Shown in pieces: positions 22,920 through 39,015 of a DNA stretch of 64,000 bases (positions are counted from its first letter, which is position 1; each line of letters starts with the position of its first letter). The translations under genes and the position numbers were made by a program. Source of the stretch: Ideonella_A intermedia_A. Lineage in GTDB: Bacteria; Pseudomonadota; Gammaproteobacteria; Burkholderiales; Burkholderiaceae_C. The notes beneath the pieces were generated by a model. That model worked only from the letters and a program-made list of their open reading frames with translations, did not search any database and was not told the origin of the DNA. The stretch is from the NCBI GenBank assembly GCA_943370175.1, contig CALRPU020000005.1:93922-157921 (forward strand), given 5' to 3'.

Positions 22920-25496
22920 ATGACCTCGACGACCCCGAACCCGGCGGCGACCCGCGGCGAGCCGCCACCCGACCCGGTGCGCGGCACCCGCCTGGACATC
23001 ACCGCCGGCGACGATTTCGACCTGTTCGGCGACGACGAGCGCGAACCAGACACGGTGGTTCTGCGCGCCGCCGACCCCGCCGCGCCGCCCGCGGCGGGCC
23101 TGGCGCCAGAGGCGTTGTTGCCGACCGCGTCGGCCTCCATGGCGCCGGCAACGCGCTCGGCGCCGGCCCGTGCCCCAGCGCCGACCCCGGTGCCGGTGGG
23201 CGCGCAGGTCGGCCTGACCACCATGCCAGTGGCGTTGGACTCGGTGCCTTCCACCTTCGGCATGCCGTCACGCCGCTCGGCGCCAGCGCCGATGCCGGTG
23301 TTTCTGGCGCCGCCGGTCAAGACGGAGGCACCGCCGCCGGTGGGCGTCGACCCATCGCCCCGGCGCAAGAAAAGCCGACGCGCCAGCGCCCCTGCCGCGC
23401 CAGGCGTGGCGCGGCGTCTGCCCCCGATGCCCTTCATCGGCGGCTTCGCGGTGTCGGTGCAGCAGCGCATCCTGGCGGTGCTGGTGGTGGTGGGCCTGGT
23501 GGGCTTGGTGGCGATGACGGTGCTGACCGTGCAGCAGGCGCAGCGGGCGGCCACGCACAGCACGCTGGCCAGCCAGGCCTGGATGCATTCGCAGCGGCTG
23601 GCCAAGGCGGTGGTTCGCGCCATGGGGGGCGATGCCAAGGCCTTCGACGACGTTCAGTCCAGTGCCGATGTGCTCGGCCGCTCGGTGCGCACCCTGCGGT
23701 CGGGGTCCGACAGCGCCCCGGCGGTCAGCGGCGAAGCGCAGGCGCTGTTGACGCCGGTGTTGCCTTTGGTCGAGCGCGCAGACCGCAACGCGGCACTTGT
23801 GCTGGGCGAGCGCGCGCGGCTGCTGCAAACCGTCGAACGTCAACGCCTCATCGAGCGGCAGTCGGCCGACCTTCAGGAGGCGGCCGAAGCGCTGCAATCG
23901 CTGAAAGTTCAGCAAGGCGCGCCTGCCAGCGAGGTGGCCGCCGTGGGCCAGCTGGTGATGCTCACCCAGCGCATTCCGCGCAGCGCGACCTCTTTGCTCG
24001 ACCCCAACGCCCCCGGCCAGCCGCTGATGGTGGCCCTGGGGCGTGACCTCAGCGTGTTCCGCGACTTGCTGCTGGCGCTGACCAATGGCAACAGCGAGCT
24101 GCGCATCGGACCCCCGCGCGACAACCTCAGCCGCGAGCGGTTGCAAGTGTTGCGCCGACAGCACGACGCGGTGGTCGATGCCGCCCAGGCGGTGCTGGGC
24201 AACCTGCAGCCGCTCACCGCGGCCTACCAGGCGCAGACCGCCATCCTCGACGACGCCGAAGCGCTGAACCGCGGTTTGCAGGCGGTGACCCGCGAGCTGG
24301 CTGGCGAGTCGGGCCTGTCGCGGGTGGGCATCGCGCTGGCGCTCGGGGCCGCGCTGATCCTGTTGCTGGGCGTGCTGGGCTTCTTGCGCCTGTACGTGGG
24401 TCAGCAGGCCGAACGCGCCGCGCTGGCCGACGAACAACGCCGCGACGCGCTTCGCCAGCAGGCCGAGGCCGAACGCCAGCAAGCCGAGGCCAAGCGCACC
24501 AACGACCTCACGCAGGCCGCCATCCTGCGGCTGATGGACGAGCTCCAAGAGGTGGCCGAGGGCGACCTCACGCGCCAGGCCACCGTCAACGAGGACATCA
24601 CTGGCGCCATCGCCGACTCCGTCAATTACACGGTGGAAGAACTGCGCCGTCTGGTCGAGCAGGTCCAGGGCACCGCCACGCGCGTGACCGACACGACCCA
24701 GCAGGTGGAAACCACATCCATCGAACTGCTGGCGGCGTCCAGCGAACAACTGCGCGAGATCCGCGACACCGGCGAGGCGGTGCTGCAGATGGCCGGGCGC
24801 ATCAACCAGGTGTCCGCGCAGGCGCAGCAAACGGCCGAGGTCGCGCGCCAGTCGCTGGCCGCGGCCGAGTCAGGGCGCCGGGCGGTGCAAAACACCATCG
24901 GCGGCATGCACGCCATCCGTGACCAGATTCAGGACACGTCCAAGCGCATCAAGCGGCTGGGCGAGTCCTCTCAGGAAATCGGCGAGATCACCGAGCTCAT
25001 TTCCGACCTGACCGAGCAAACCAATGTGCTGGCGCTGAACGCGGCAATCCAGGCGGCGTCGGCGGGCGAGGCCGGGCGCGGCTTCTCGGTGGTGGCGGAG
25101 GAAGTGCAGCGACTGGCCGAGCGCTCGGCCGACGCCACCCGCCAGATCGCCGCCCTGGTGCGCACCATTCAGACCGACACCCAGGACGCCGTGGGGGCGA
25201 TGGAGCGATCAACCCAGGGCGTGGTCGAGGGCACCCGGCTGAGCGACGCGGCCGGGTCGGCGCTGGGCGACATCGATCGCGTCTCGCGCCGCCTCGCCGA
25301 GCTGATCGCCGAGATTTCTCGCCAGGCGCTCAAGGAGGCGGAGTCCGCCAACCTCGTGGCGACCAACATCCAGCACATCTTCGCCGTGACCGAACAAACC
25401 GGAGAAGGCACCCGCAGCACCGCGCACATGGTGCGCGAGCTGTCGCAGACGGCCGACGAACTTCGCCAGTCCGTGGCCCGCTTCAAGATTGCCTGA
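22920..25496 (+). CDS. pilJ: Methyl-accepting chemotaxis protein PilJ
   Basis: An 858-residue receptor. Residues 1-170 are a Pro/Ala-rich, partly acidic N-terminal region (with DDFDLFGDDERE). TM1 is at about 183-203, a periplasmic helical sensing region runs to 465, and TM2 is at about 468-490. A HAMP-like linker and a long coiled signalling domain follow, with the hairpin tip LTEQTNVLALNAAIQAASAG near residue 695. Classical PilJ is near 680 residues and lacks the long N-terminal tail. It senses surface contact or pilin and controls ChpA. It overlaps nothing and ends 10 nt before chpA. Confidence 0.92.
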   Translation: MTSTTPNPAATRGEPPPDPVRGTRLDITAGDDFDLFGDDEREPDTVVLRAADPAAPPAAGLAPEALLPTASASMAPATRSAPARAPAPTPVPVGAQVGLTTMPVALDSVPSTFGMPSRRSAPAPMPVFLAPPVKTEAPPPVGVDPSPRRKKSRRASAPAAPGVARRLPPMPFIGGFAVSVQQRILAVLVVVGLVGLVAMTVLTVQQAQRAATHSTLASQAWMHSQRLAKAVVRAMGGDAKAFDDVQSSADVLGRSVRTLRSGSDSAPAVSGEAQALLTPVLPLVERADRNAALVLGERARLLQTVERQRLIERQSADLQEAAEALQSLKVQQGAPASEVAAVGQLVMLTQRIPRSATSLLDPNAPGQPLMVALGRDLSVFRDLLLALTNGNSELRIGPPRDNLSRERLQVLRRQHDAVVDAAQAVLGNLQPLTAAYQAQTAILDDAEALNRGLQAVTRELAGESGLSRVGIALALGAALILLLGVLGFLRLYVGQQAERAALADEQRRDALRQQAEAERQQAEAKRTNDLTQAAILRLMDELQEVAEGDLTRQATVNEDITGAIADSVNYTVEELRRLVEQVQGTATRVTDTTQQVETTSIELLAASSEQLREIRDTGEAVLQMAGRINQVSAQAQQTAEVARQSLAAAESGRRAVQNTIGGMHAIRDQIQDTSKRIKRLGESSQEIGEITELISDLTEQTNVLALNAAIQAASAGEAGRGFSVVAEEVQRLAERSADATRQIAALVRTIQTDTQDAVGAMERSTQGVVEGTRLSDAAGSALGDIDRVSRRLAELIAEISRQALKEAESANLVATNIQHIFAVTEQTGEGTRSTAHMVRELSQTADELRQSVARFKIA

Positions 25497-25506
25497 GCCG
25501 CAACGC

Positions 25507-32096
<6,590 letters not shown>

Positions 32097-32121
<25 letters not shown>

Positions 32122-33563
32122 CGCGCCAAGGTGCGCGCTCGTGCGGTGTCGTGCTCGACGATGGGGGCCGGGTGGTCGCGGCCCGGCACAAAGCCGCACG
32201 CCGCCAGGTCGATCGGCTTGGCCGCCCAGGGGGCGTGAATCGCGCGGTCCGGCAGGGCGGCCAGCGCGGGCAGGTAGCGGCGAATGAACTTGCCCTGCGG
32301 GTCGAATTTCTCGCTCTGACTCACGGGGTTGAAAATGCGGAAGTAGGGCTGCGCATCGCAACCGCTGGAGCTGGCCCACTGCCAGCCGCCGTTGTTGGCG
32401 GCAAGGTCGAAGTCGATCAGCTTCTCGGCAAAGTAGCGTTCGCCCCAACGCCAGTCGATGCCCAGGTCCTTCACCAGGAAGCTCGCCACCACCATGCGCA
32501 AGCGGTTGTGCATGTAGCCGGTGCGGTTGATCTGCGCCATCGCCGCGTCCACCAGTGGGTAGCCGGTTCGGCCCTCGCACCAGGCTGCGAAGTCGGCTTC
32601 GGCCTGCGCGCCTGTCTCCCAGGCGATGCGGTCGTAGTCGGGCTTGAAGCTGCGCTCGACGACGTGCGGGTGGTGGTGCAGCACCTGGTGGTAGAAGTCC
32701 CGCCAGATCAGCTCGGACAGCCAGGTGGCCGCGCCTTGCGAGCCGGCCTGGGCGCGGGCCAGCGCCTCGCGCGCCAGGGCCCGCACCGACACCGTGCCAA
32801 AGCGCAGGTGCACCGACAAATAGCTCGGGCCCTTCACCGCCGGGAAATTGCGGGCCTCCTCGTAGTCGTCCATGCGCTGCAGGAAATCGGCCAGCAGGGC
32901 GGCCGCGCCGCTGGCCCCGGTGGGCAGCTTCAGTTCACTCAGGTTGGTCGGCTCGAAGCCCAGGGCCTGCAAGGTGGGCACGCCCTGGCCCACCGCGGCC
33001 GGCACGCCCGCGAGGGCGCCGGCGTGGCGTTCCACCGGGTAGGCCTTCAGGTAGAACGGGTCGACCTTCTTGAGCCAGGCATTCTTGTAGGGCGTGAACA
33101 CGCCGTAGGCGCCACCACTTTGCGTCAGCACCTCGCGGCGTTCAAACACCACGTGGTCTTTCAGCGTGTGGAAGGCGCAACCGATGGCGCTCAAACGGTC
33201 GCGCACCTCGGCGTCCCGGGCGAGTGCGGCGGGTTCGTCGTCGTGGCTGGCCACCACCGCCTGCACGCCGAGCTGGGCCGCAAGGCGGGGCAGTTCATCG
33301 CGCGCCACGCCATGGCGAACGATCAAGCCCGCGCCGGACGCCGGGGCCAGCGCGCGCAGGTCGTGGTCCACCTCGACGAGGCTGGACCGGATGAATTCGA
33401 CGCGCCGGTCGGCGCGCGGCAGCGGGTCGAGGATCTCGGTGTCAAAGACGAAGGCACACCACACCCGGCGGGCGTGGGTCAGTGCGTGGTGCAGGGCGGC
33501 GTGGTCGGTGGTGCGCAGGTCGCGGCGCAGCCAGACCAGGGCGCTGTCGAGCGATTTGTCCAT
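32097..33563 (-). CDS. phrB: Deoxyribodipyrimidine photo-lyase (class I CPD photolyase)
   Basis: A 488-residue photolyase. The N-terminal antenna-binding domain starts SALVWLRRDLRTTDHAAL. The FAD domain has SVHLRFGTVSVR, WLSELIWRDFYHQVL, and the signature TGYPLVDAAMAQ then MHNRLRMVVASFLVKDL, with WGERYFAEKLIDFDLAANNG downstream. It repairs UV cyclobutane dimers with blue light. Its 3' end overlaps the chpA 3' end by 25 nt, so the two transcripts are partly complementary. It diverges from yqgE. Confidence 0.95.
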
Positions 33564-33600
33564 GACACGAGTGTGCCGCAGCGCCCCGAGTCCGCACCGA

Positions 33601-33616
33601 TAAAATGGCCGACATG
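33601..33616 (+). promoter_or_regulatory. Putative leaderless -10 box of yqgE
   Basis: TAAAAT at 33601-33606 overlaps the first possible ATG (33605) and ends 7 nt before a second ATG at 33614. Transcription from this box would begin at about the second ATG. This argues that 33614 is the true start. Confidence 0.45.
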
Positions 33617-34192
33617 GGCAAAGCCGACGTCAATTTCACCAACCAGTTCCTGATCGCAATGCCGGGCATGGGGGGTGACGCCTTCGCCGGCACGGTGGTC
33701 TACCTGTGCGAGCACACCGACAAGGGCGCGCTCGGGCTGGTCATCAACAAGCCCATCGACATCACGCTGAAAAGCCTGTTCGAGAAGGTCGAGCTGACCC
33801 TCGACCGCGAGGACCTGGCCAAAACGCCCGTCTTCTACGGTGGCCCGGTGCAAAGCGAACGCGGCTTTGTGCTGCACGAGCGGCTGGGCGACGAGGGCGG
33901 CCATTACAGCTCGACGCTGAAGATCCCCGGCGGGCTGGAAATGACCACCAGCAAGGACGTGCTGGAGGCGCTGTCCAGCGGTGCGGGGCCGAAGAAGGTG
34001 CTGATCACGCTGGGCTACAGCGGCTGGGGCGCGGGTCAGCTCGAAGACGAGATGGGCCGCAACAGCTGGATCAACGTCGACGCCGCACCGGACATCATCT
34101 TTGACACCCCGGTCGAGCAGCGCTACGACAAGGCGCTGTCGTTGCTGGGCATCGACGTGCGCATGCTCAGCCAGGAGGCCGGGCACGCATGA
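33614..34192 (+). CDS. yqgE: YqgE/AlgH family protein
   Basis: A 192-residue protein. Conserved family segments are NQFLIAMPGM at the N-terminus, YLCEHTDKGALGLVINKP, FYGGPVQSERGFVLH and LGYSGWGAGQLEDEM. The biochemical function is not established; AlgH has been tied to alginate regulation in Pseudomonas. The start at 33614 is preferred because the likely -10 box covers the alternative ATG at 33605. It overlaps ruvX by 4 nt, a classic pairing in proteobacteria. Confidence 0.92.
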   Translation: MGKADVNFTNQFLIAMPGMGGDAFAGTVVYLCEHTDKGALGLVINKPIDITLKSLFEKVELTLDREDLAKTPVFYGGPVQSERGFVLHERLGDEGGHYSSTLKIPGGLEMTTSKDVLEALSSGAGPKKVLITLGYSGWGAGQLEDEMGRNSWINVDAAPDIIFDTPVEQRYDKALSLLGIDVRMLSQEAGHA

Positions 34193-34632
34193 CGCCCGCG
34201 CCCGCTGACGCCCCTGGGGCCCCAGACGCCCACCGTTCTTACCTGGCATTTGATTTCGGCACCGCGCGCGTGGGTGTGGCCGCGGGCAACAGCCTGACGC
34301 GCAGCGCCCGCCCGTTGCGCAGCATCCAGGCGGTCGGCGATGCGCGGTTCGCGGCCATCGCGGCGCTGTTGGCCGAGTGGCAGCCCGACGCGCTGGTGGT
34401 CGGCGTGCCCTGGCATCCCGACGGTGCTGCGCACGACAACACCCGGCGCGCCCAGCGCTTCGCCCGCCAGCTCCATGGCCGTTTCCAGTTGCCGGTGCAC
34501 GAGGTGGACGAGCGCTACACCACCACCGAGGCCATCGCCGGCGGTGCGCGCGACCTGGACGCCGCGTCCGCCGCGATCATCCTGGAGCAGTTCCTCCAGC
34601 AGCCCCCCTCCTCACCGAAAGCCCTGCCATGA
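34189..34632 (+). CDS. ruvX: Holliday junction resolvase-like pre-16S rRNA nuclease RuvX/YqgF
   Basis: A 147-residue RNase H-fold protein. YLAFDFGTARVGVA holds the first catalytic Asp, VVGVPWHPDG follows, and DERYTTTEA with a later DAASAAIILEQFL carries the other acidic positions. YqgF homologues process 16S rRNA ends and have been proposed as Holliday junction resolvases. It overlaps yqgE and pyrR by 4 nt each (ATGA). Confidence 0.94.
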   Translation: MTPAPADAPGAPDAHRSYLAFDFGTARVGVAAGNSLTRSARPLRSIQAVGDARFAAIAALLAEWQPDALVVGVPWHPDGAAHDNTRRAQRFARQLHGRFQLPVHEVDERYTTTEAIAGGARDLDAASAAIILEQFLQQPPSSPKALP

Positions 34633-35123
34633 GCCAGATTGCCCTGGACGCCGAAGCCCTCTACGCCGAGCTCAAGGCAGGGGTGCTGGGCCTGCTGCAC
34701 GCCGACTCGGTGTTGGTGGGCGTGTGGTCGGGCGGCGCCTGGCTGGCCGAGCGCCTGCACCGAGACCTGGGCCGTCCGGGCGAGCCGGGCGTGATCTCGA
34801 GCGCCTTGCACCGCGACGACTTCAGCTCGCGCGGGCTGGCCTCGGGCATCGACCCCACGCGGCTGCCCTTCGAGATCGAAGGCCGCCACATCGTGCTGAT
34901 CGACGACGTGCTGTACACCGGCCGCACCACGCGGGCGGTGATCAACGAGCTGTTCGACTTCGGCCGCCCGGCGAGCGTCACCCTGGCGGTGCTGGTCGAC
35001 CGTGGTGGGCGCGAACTGCCCATTCAGCCTGCCTACTCCGCCGCCCGCCTGACGCTGCCCCGCGACCAGCGCCTGTCGCTGGCCCGCGCCGCCGACGGGC
35101 GGCTGAGCTTCGACGTGCGCTGA
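34629..35123 (+). CDS. pyrR: PyrR-type uracil phosphoribosyltransferase/pyrimidine regulator
   Basis: A 164-residue type I phosphoribosyltransferase. The PRPP loop IVLIDDVLYTGRTTRAVINEL is clear, and the N-terminal GVWSGGAWLAERL and HRDDFSSRG segments match PyrR. It converts uracil and PRPP to UMP. RNA-binding attenuation as in Bacillus is uncertain here, since no attenuator hairpin is visible in the 34-nt gap before pyrB. It overlaps ruvX by 4 nt and leads the pyrRBC' block. Confidence 0.93.
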   Translation: MSQIALDAEALYAELKAGVLGLLHADSVLVGVWSGGAWLAERLHRDLGRPGEPGVISSALHRDDFSSRGLASGIDPTRLPFEIEGRHIVLIDDVLYTGRTTRAVINELFDFGRPASVTLAVLVDRGGRELPIQPAYSAARLTLPRDQRLSLARAADGRLSFDVR

Positions 35124-35157
35124 GCCGCCGCACCGCCACCGTCACCGAGGTCCGCCC

Positions 35158-36120
35158 ATGTTGTCCCGACGCAATCCCCAGCTCAACGCGCACGGCGAGT
35201 TGATCCACCTCCTGTCGATCGAAGGCCTCCCGCGCGCCACCATCCACCAGATCCTGGACACCGCCGGCAGCTTCCTGTCGGTCAATGACCGCGAGGTCAA
35301 GAAGGTGCCGCTGCTGAGGGGCAAGAGCGTGTTCAACCTGTTCTTCGAGAACAGCACCCGCACCCGCACCACCTTCGAGATCGCCGCCAAGCGGCTGAGC
35401 GCCGACGTCATCAACCTTGACATCGCCAAGAGCAGCGCCTCAAAGGGCGAAAGCCTGCTGGACACCATCGCCAACCTGTCAGCGATGCACGCCGACATGT
35501 TCGTGGTGCGCCACGCCGAGAGCGGCGCGCCTTACCTGATCGCCCAGCACGTGGCGCCTCACGTTCACGTGGTCAATGCCGGCGACGGCCGCCATGCGCA
35601 CCCGACGCAGGGGCTGCTGGACATGTACACGATCCGCCATTTCAAGAAGGACTTCACCCAGCTGACGGTGGCGGTGGTGGGCGACATCGTGCACTCCCGC
35701 GTGGCGCGCTCGGACATTCATGCGCTGACCACGCTGGGCGTGCCCGAGATCCGCGCGGTGGGCCCGCGCACACTGGTGCCGGGCGACCTGAAGGACATGG
35801 GCGTGCGCGTGTGCCACGACATGGCCGAGGGCATCCGCGGTGCCGACGTGATCATCATGCTGCGCTTGCAAAACGAGCGCATGAGCGGCGCCATGCTGCC
35901 CAGCGCCGGCGAGTTCTTCAAGAACTTCGGCCTGACCCAGGACAAGCTGGCGCTGGCCCGGCCCGACGCCATCGTGATGCACCCGGGGCCGATCAACCGC
36001 GGGGTGGAGATCGATTCCTCGGTGGCCGACGGGGCACAAAGCGTGATCCTGCCGCAGGTCACTTTCGGCATCGCGGTGCGCATGGCCGTGATGTCGATCA
36101 TTGCTGGAAACGACGCATGA
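35158..36120 (+). CDS. pyrB: Aspartate carbamoyltransferase catalytic subunit
   Basis: A 320-residue enzyme. Carbamoyl phosphate is bound by FFENSTRTRTTFEIA, HPTQGLLDMYT is the central signature, and VMHPGPINRGVEI is the C-terminal motif. It makes N-carbamoyl-aspartate in pyrimidine synthesis. It overlaps the next gene by 4 nt. That gene is a dihydroorotase homologue without metal-binding His residues, which in pseudomonads forms a dodecameric complex with PyrB. Confidence 0.97.
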   Translation: MLSRRNPQLNAHGELIHLLSIEGLPRATIHQILDTAGSFLSVNDREVKKVPLLRGKSVFNLFFENSTRTRTTFEIAAKRLSADVINLDIAKSSASKGESLLDTIANLSAMHADMFVVRHAESGAPYLIAQHVAPHVHVVNAGDGRHAHPTQGLLDMYTIRHFKKDFTQLTVAVVGDIVHSRVARSDIHALTTLGVPEIRAVGPRTLVPGDLKDMGVRVCHDMAEGIRGADVIIMLRLQNERMSGAMLPSAGEFFKNFGLTQDKLALARPDAIVMHPGPINRGVEIDSSVADGAQSVILPQVTFGIAVRMAVMSIIAGNDA

Positions 36121-37454
36121 ACCTCCTGATCCGCAACGGCCGCGTCATCGACCCCGCCAGTGGCCGCGACGAGCACGCCGACCTCGCCATCGCGTCGGGC
36201 CGCATCGTGGCCATCGCGCCGCAGCTGCCGGACTTCCGCGCCGACCGCGTCATCGAGGCCGCGGGCCTGATCGTGGCGCCGGGCCTCGTCGACCTGGCCG
36301 CCCGCCTGCGCGAGCCTGGCTACGAGCACGAAGGCATGCTGGAGAGCGAGCTGAACGCCGCGGCCGCCGGCGGCGTCACCAGCCTGGTGTGCCCGCCCGA
36401 CACCGACCCGGTGCTCGACGAGCCTGGCCTGGTGGAGATGTTGAAGTTCCGCGCACGCAAGCTCAGCCTGTGCCGGCTGTTCCCGCTGGGCGCGCTGACC
36501 CGTGGCCTGGCCGGTGACGTGCTGACCGAGATGGCCGAGCTGACCGAGGCCGGTTGCGTCGGCTTTTCGCAGGCCGAGGTGCCGGTGCGCGACACGCTGG
36601 TGCTGCAGCGCGCCCTGTTGTACGCGTCCACCTTCGGCTACACCGTGTGGCTGCGCCCGCAGGACCTGTGGCTGGGCAAGGGCGTGGCCGCCAGCGGCGC
36701 GGTGGCCACCCGGCTGGGGCTGGCCGGCGTGCCCGTGATCGCTGAGACGGTGGCGCTGCACACGCTGATCGAACTGGTGCGCGGCACCGGCGCCCGGGTG
36801 CATCTGTGCCGCCTGTCCAGCGCGGCCGGCGTCGAGCTGGTGCGCGCGGCCAAGGCCGAAGGCCTGCCGCTGACCTGCGACGTCAGCGTCAACTCGCTGC
36901 ACCTGACCGACGTGGACATCGGCTACTTCAACTCGGCCATGCGCGTCACGCCCGTGCTGCGCCAGCAACGCGACCGCGACGCCTTGCGCGCGGGCCTGGC
37001 CGACGGCACCATCGACGCGCTGGTCAGCGACCACACGCCGGTGGACGACGACGCCAAGACCTTGCCCTTCGCTGAAGCCGAGCCTGGCGCCAGCGGCCTG
37101 GAGCTGCTGCTCAGCCTCGCGCTGAAGTGGGGCGTGGACGCCCATGGCGACGCCACCGCGGGCCTGCGCCGCACGCTGGCCACGGTGACCTGCGAGCCGG
37201 TGCGCGTGCTGGGCGACGCCCTCGGGTCGCTGGCGGCGAGCGCTGGTCGGCTGGTCGAAGGCGGTGTGGCCGATGTCTGCGTCTTCGATCCGAACGCCCA
37301 CTGGCGCGTGCTGCCGTCGGCCCTGCGCAGCCAAGGCCGCAACACGCCATTCGCCGGCTATGAACTGCCAGGCCAGGTGCGCGCCACGGTGGTGGCCGGT
37401 CACGTGGCTTACGAATCGGCCCCCACCGCGACCCCCACCGGCGCGCGCGCCTGA
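36117..37454 (+). CDS. pyrC': Non-catalytic dihydroorotase homologue (PyrC'/PyrX)
   Basis: A 445-residue amidohydrolase-fold protein. Active dihydroorotases have Asp-x-His-x-His in the first strand; here the matching positions read DLAARLREPG (Asp59, Ala61, Arg63), so both metal-binding His residues are lost. The rest of the fold is kept, including LVSDHTPVDDD near the C-terminus. Such proteins in Pseudomonas are inactive and serve as structural partners of PyrB. A true dihydroorotase must be encoded elsewhere. It overlaps pyrB by 4 nt and plsC by 1 nt (TGATG). Confidence 0.9.
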   Translation: MNLLIRNGRVIDPASGRDEHADLAIASGRIVAIAPQLPDFRADRVIEAAGLIVAPGLVDLAARLREPGYEHEGMLESELNAAAAGGVTSLVCPPDTDPVLDEPGLVEMLKFRARKLSLCRLFPLGALTRGLAGDVLTEMAELTEAGCVGFSQAEVPVRDTLVLQRALLYASTFGYTVWLRPQDLWLGKGVAASGAVATRLGLAGVPVIAETVALHTLIELVRGTGARVHLCRLSSAAGVELVRAAKAEGLPLTCDVSVNSLHLTDVDIGYFNSAMRVTPVLRQQRDRDALRAGLADGTIDALVSDHTPVDDDAKTLPFAEAEPGASGLELLLSLALKWGVDAHGDATAGLRRTLATVTCEPVRVLGDALGSLAASAGRLVEGGVADVCVFDPNAHWRVLPSALRSQGRNTPFAGYELPGQVRATVVAGHVAYESAPTATPTGARA

Positions 37455-38191
37455 TGCGGCGGGCTTTGCGCGGGGTGTGGCGCCTCGTCCGCAGCACGCT
37501 GCACGTGCTGCATGGCGTGTGGATCGTGGTGATGCGATTCCCGTCGCTGGACACGGCGGCGCGCGCCGGCAAGATCCGCTGGTGGTCCGCGCGCCTGCTG
37601 CGCTTGATGGGGGTGCGGCTGGTCGCCAGTGGCACGCCGCGGCCGGGCGCGAAGCTGGTGGTCGCCAACCACATCTCGTGGCTCGACATCCTGTCCATTC
37701 ACGCCGTGTGCCCGGAAGCCCGCTTCGTGTCGAAAGCCGACGTCAAGCACTGGCCCGTGCTGGGCACGCTGGTGGCGGCGGCCGGCACCTTGTTCATCGA
37801 GCGCGAGCGCAAGCGCGACGCCTTGCGGGTGGTGCACCAGATGGCCGAGTCATTGGCGCAAGGCGAGTCGGTGGCCGTCTTCCCCGAGGGCACCACGTCC
37901 GACGGCACGGGCTTGCTGCCCTTTCACGCCAACCTGCTGCAAGCGGCGATCGCCGCCGAGGTGCCGGTGCAGCCGATGGCGCTGCGTTACGCCGATGCGC
38001 ACGCCCCCATCAGCGAGGCGGCGAGCTACGTGGGCGACATCACGTTGCTGCAAAGCCTCTGGTCGGTCGCCACAAGCGAAGGCCTGACCGTGCGCGTGCA
38101 GGTGCTCGGCGCACAGTCCGTGGCGCATGCCGACCGCCGTCGGCTGGCCGAACGGCTGCACGGAGAGATCGCAGCCGCCCTGCAGCCTTGA
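37454..38191 (+). CDS. Lysophospholipid acyltransferase (1-acyl-glycerol-3-phosphate acyltransferase family)
   Basis: A 245-residue PlsC-type protein. NHISWLDI is the HX4D catalytic motif and VAVFPEGTTSDG the glycerol-phosphate-binding motif. An N-terminal hydrophobic segment (about 10-28) anchors it to the inner membrane. It would acylate lysophosphatidic acid or a related lipid. Translational coupling to pyrC' by a 1-nt overlap places it as last gene of the yqgE operon. A hairpin follows at 38194. Confidence 0.9.
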   Translation: MRRALRGVWRLVRSTLHVLHGVWIVVMRFPSLDTAARAGKIRWWSARLLRLMGVRLVASGTPRPGAKLVVANHISWLDILSIHAVCPEARFVSKADVKHWPVLGTLVAAAGTLFIERERKRDALRVVHQMAESLAQGESVAVFPEGTTSDGTGLLPFHANLLQAAIAAEVPVQPMALRYADAHAPISEAASYVGDITLLQSLWSVATSEGLTVRVQVLGAQSVAHADRRRLAERLHGEIAAALQP

Positions 38192-38193
38192 GC

Positions 38194-38213
38194 AGCGGCG
38201 CACCCCCGCCGCT
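38194..38213. terminator. Hairpin between convergent plsC-type gene and gpmA
   Basis: AGCGGCG (38194-38200), a 6-nt loop and CGCCGCT (38207-38213) form a perfect 7-bp stem. It lacks a T-tract on either strand, so it may slow or end transcription only weakly. Confidence 0.35.
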
Positions 38214-38222
38214 CGGCTTGAC

Positions 38223-38966
38223 TCAGGCCTTGCCCTGGCCGGCCACGGCGGCGGCCGCCCTGGCGGCGGCTTCGGCGTCGCCCAGGTAGCGGCTGCCGAG
38301 CGGCTTCAGCTGCGCGTCCAGCGTGTAGACCAGTGGGATGCCGTTGGGGATGTTCAGGTTGACGATGGCCTCGTCGCTGATGCCGTCCAGGTATTTGACC
38401 AACGCGCGGATGCTGTTGCCGTGCGCGGCAATGACGATGCGCTGGCCCGACAGGATGCCCGGCGCGATCGCCTCGTTCCAGAACGGCAGCACCCGTGCCA
38501 CGGTGTCCTTCAGGCACTCGGTCAGCGGAATCTGCTCGGGCTGCAGCTTGGCGTAGCGCGGGTCGCCGCGTTCGCTGCGTGCGTCGCCGGCGTCCAGTGC
38601 GGGTGGCGGCGTGTCGTAGCTGCGGCGCCAGACCAGCACTTGCTCGTCGCCGTACTGCTTGGCCGTTTCGGCCTTGTTCAGGCCCTGCAGGCCGCCGTAG
38701 TGGCGCTCGTTCAGTCGCCAGTCCTTGACCACCGGCAGCCAGGTGCGGTCCATCTGGTCGAGCGCGTGCCACAGCGTCCAGATCGCGCGCTTGAGCACCG
38801 AGGTGTAGGCCACGTCGAACTCGAAGCCTTCGGCCTTCAGCAGCCGCCCGGCCTGCTGGGCCTGGGCCACGCCGGTGGGCGTCAGCTCGACGTCGGTCCA
38901 GCCAGTGAAGCGGTTTTCGAGGTTCCAGGTCGATTCGCCGTGGCGAATCAGCACGAGTTGGTACAT
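38223..38966 (-). CDS. gpmA: 2,3-bisphosphoglycerate-dependent phosphoglycerate mutase
   Basis: A 247-residue histidine phosphatase-superfamily enzyme. LVLIRHGESTWN has the catalytic His, followed by RFTGWTDVELTP, WRLNERHYGGLQGLNK and VIAAHGNSIRALV with the second His. The start at ATG 38966 matches the family. It interconverts 3- and 2-phosphoglycerate in glycolysis and gluconeogenesis. The C-terminal 20 residues are an Ala-rich extension. It diverges from the rhodanese gene. Confidence 0.97.
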   Translation of the reverse strand: MYQLVLIRHGESTWNLENRFTGWTDVELTPTGVAQAQQAGRLLKAEGFEFDVAYTSVLKRAIWTLWHALDQMDRTWLPVVKDWRLNERHYGGLQGLNKAETAKQYGDEQVLVWRRSYDTPPPALDAGDARSERGDPRYAKLQPEQIPLTECLKDTVARVLPFWNEAIAPGILSGQRIVIAAHGNSIRALVKYLDGISDEAIVNLNIPNGIPLVYTLDAQLKPLGSRYLGDAEAAARAAAAVAGQGKA

Positions 38967-39015
38967 GGACGTTCGGTGCCGGGGCACGGCGTGGGGTCAA
39001 CAGGGGCTGAAATTC

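Noticed and set aside
33605..33613. Upstream ATG as yqgE start
   Set aside because: The ATG lies within the likely -10 box; the second ATG at 33614 fits the transcript and the family start.
35124..35157. PyrR-dependent attenuator before pyrB
   Set aside because: The gap is only 34 nt and has no hairpin plus T-tract.
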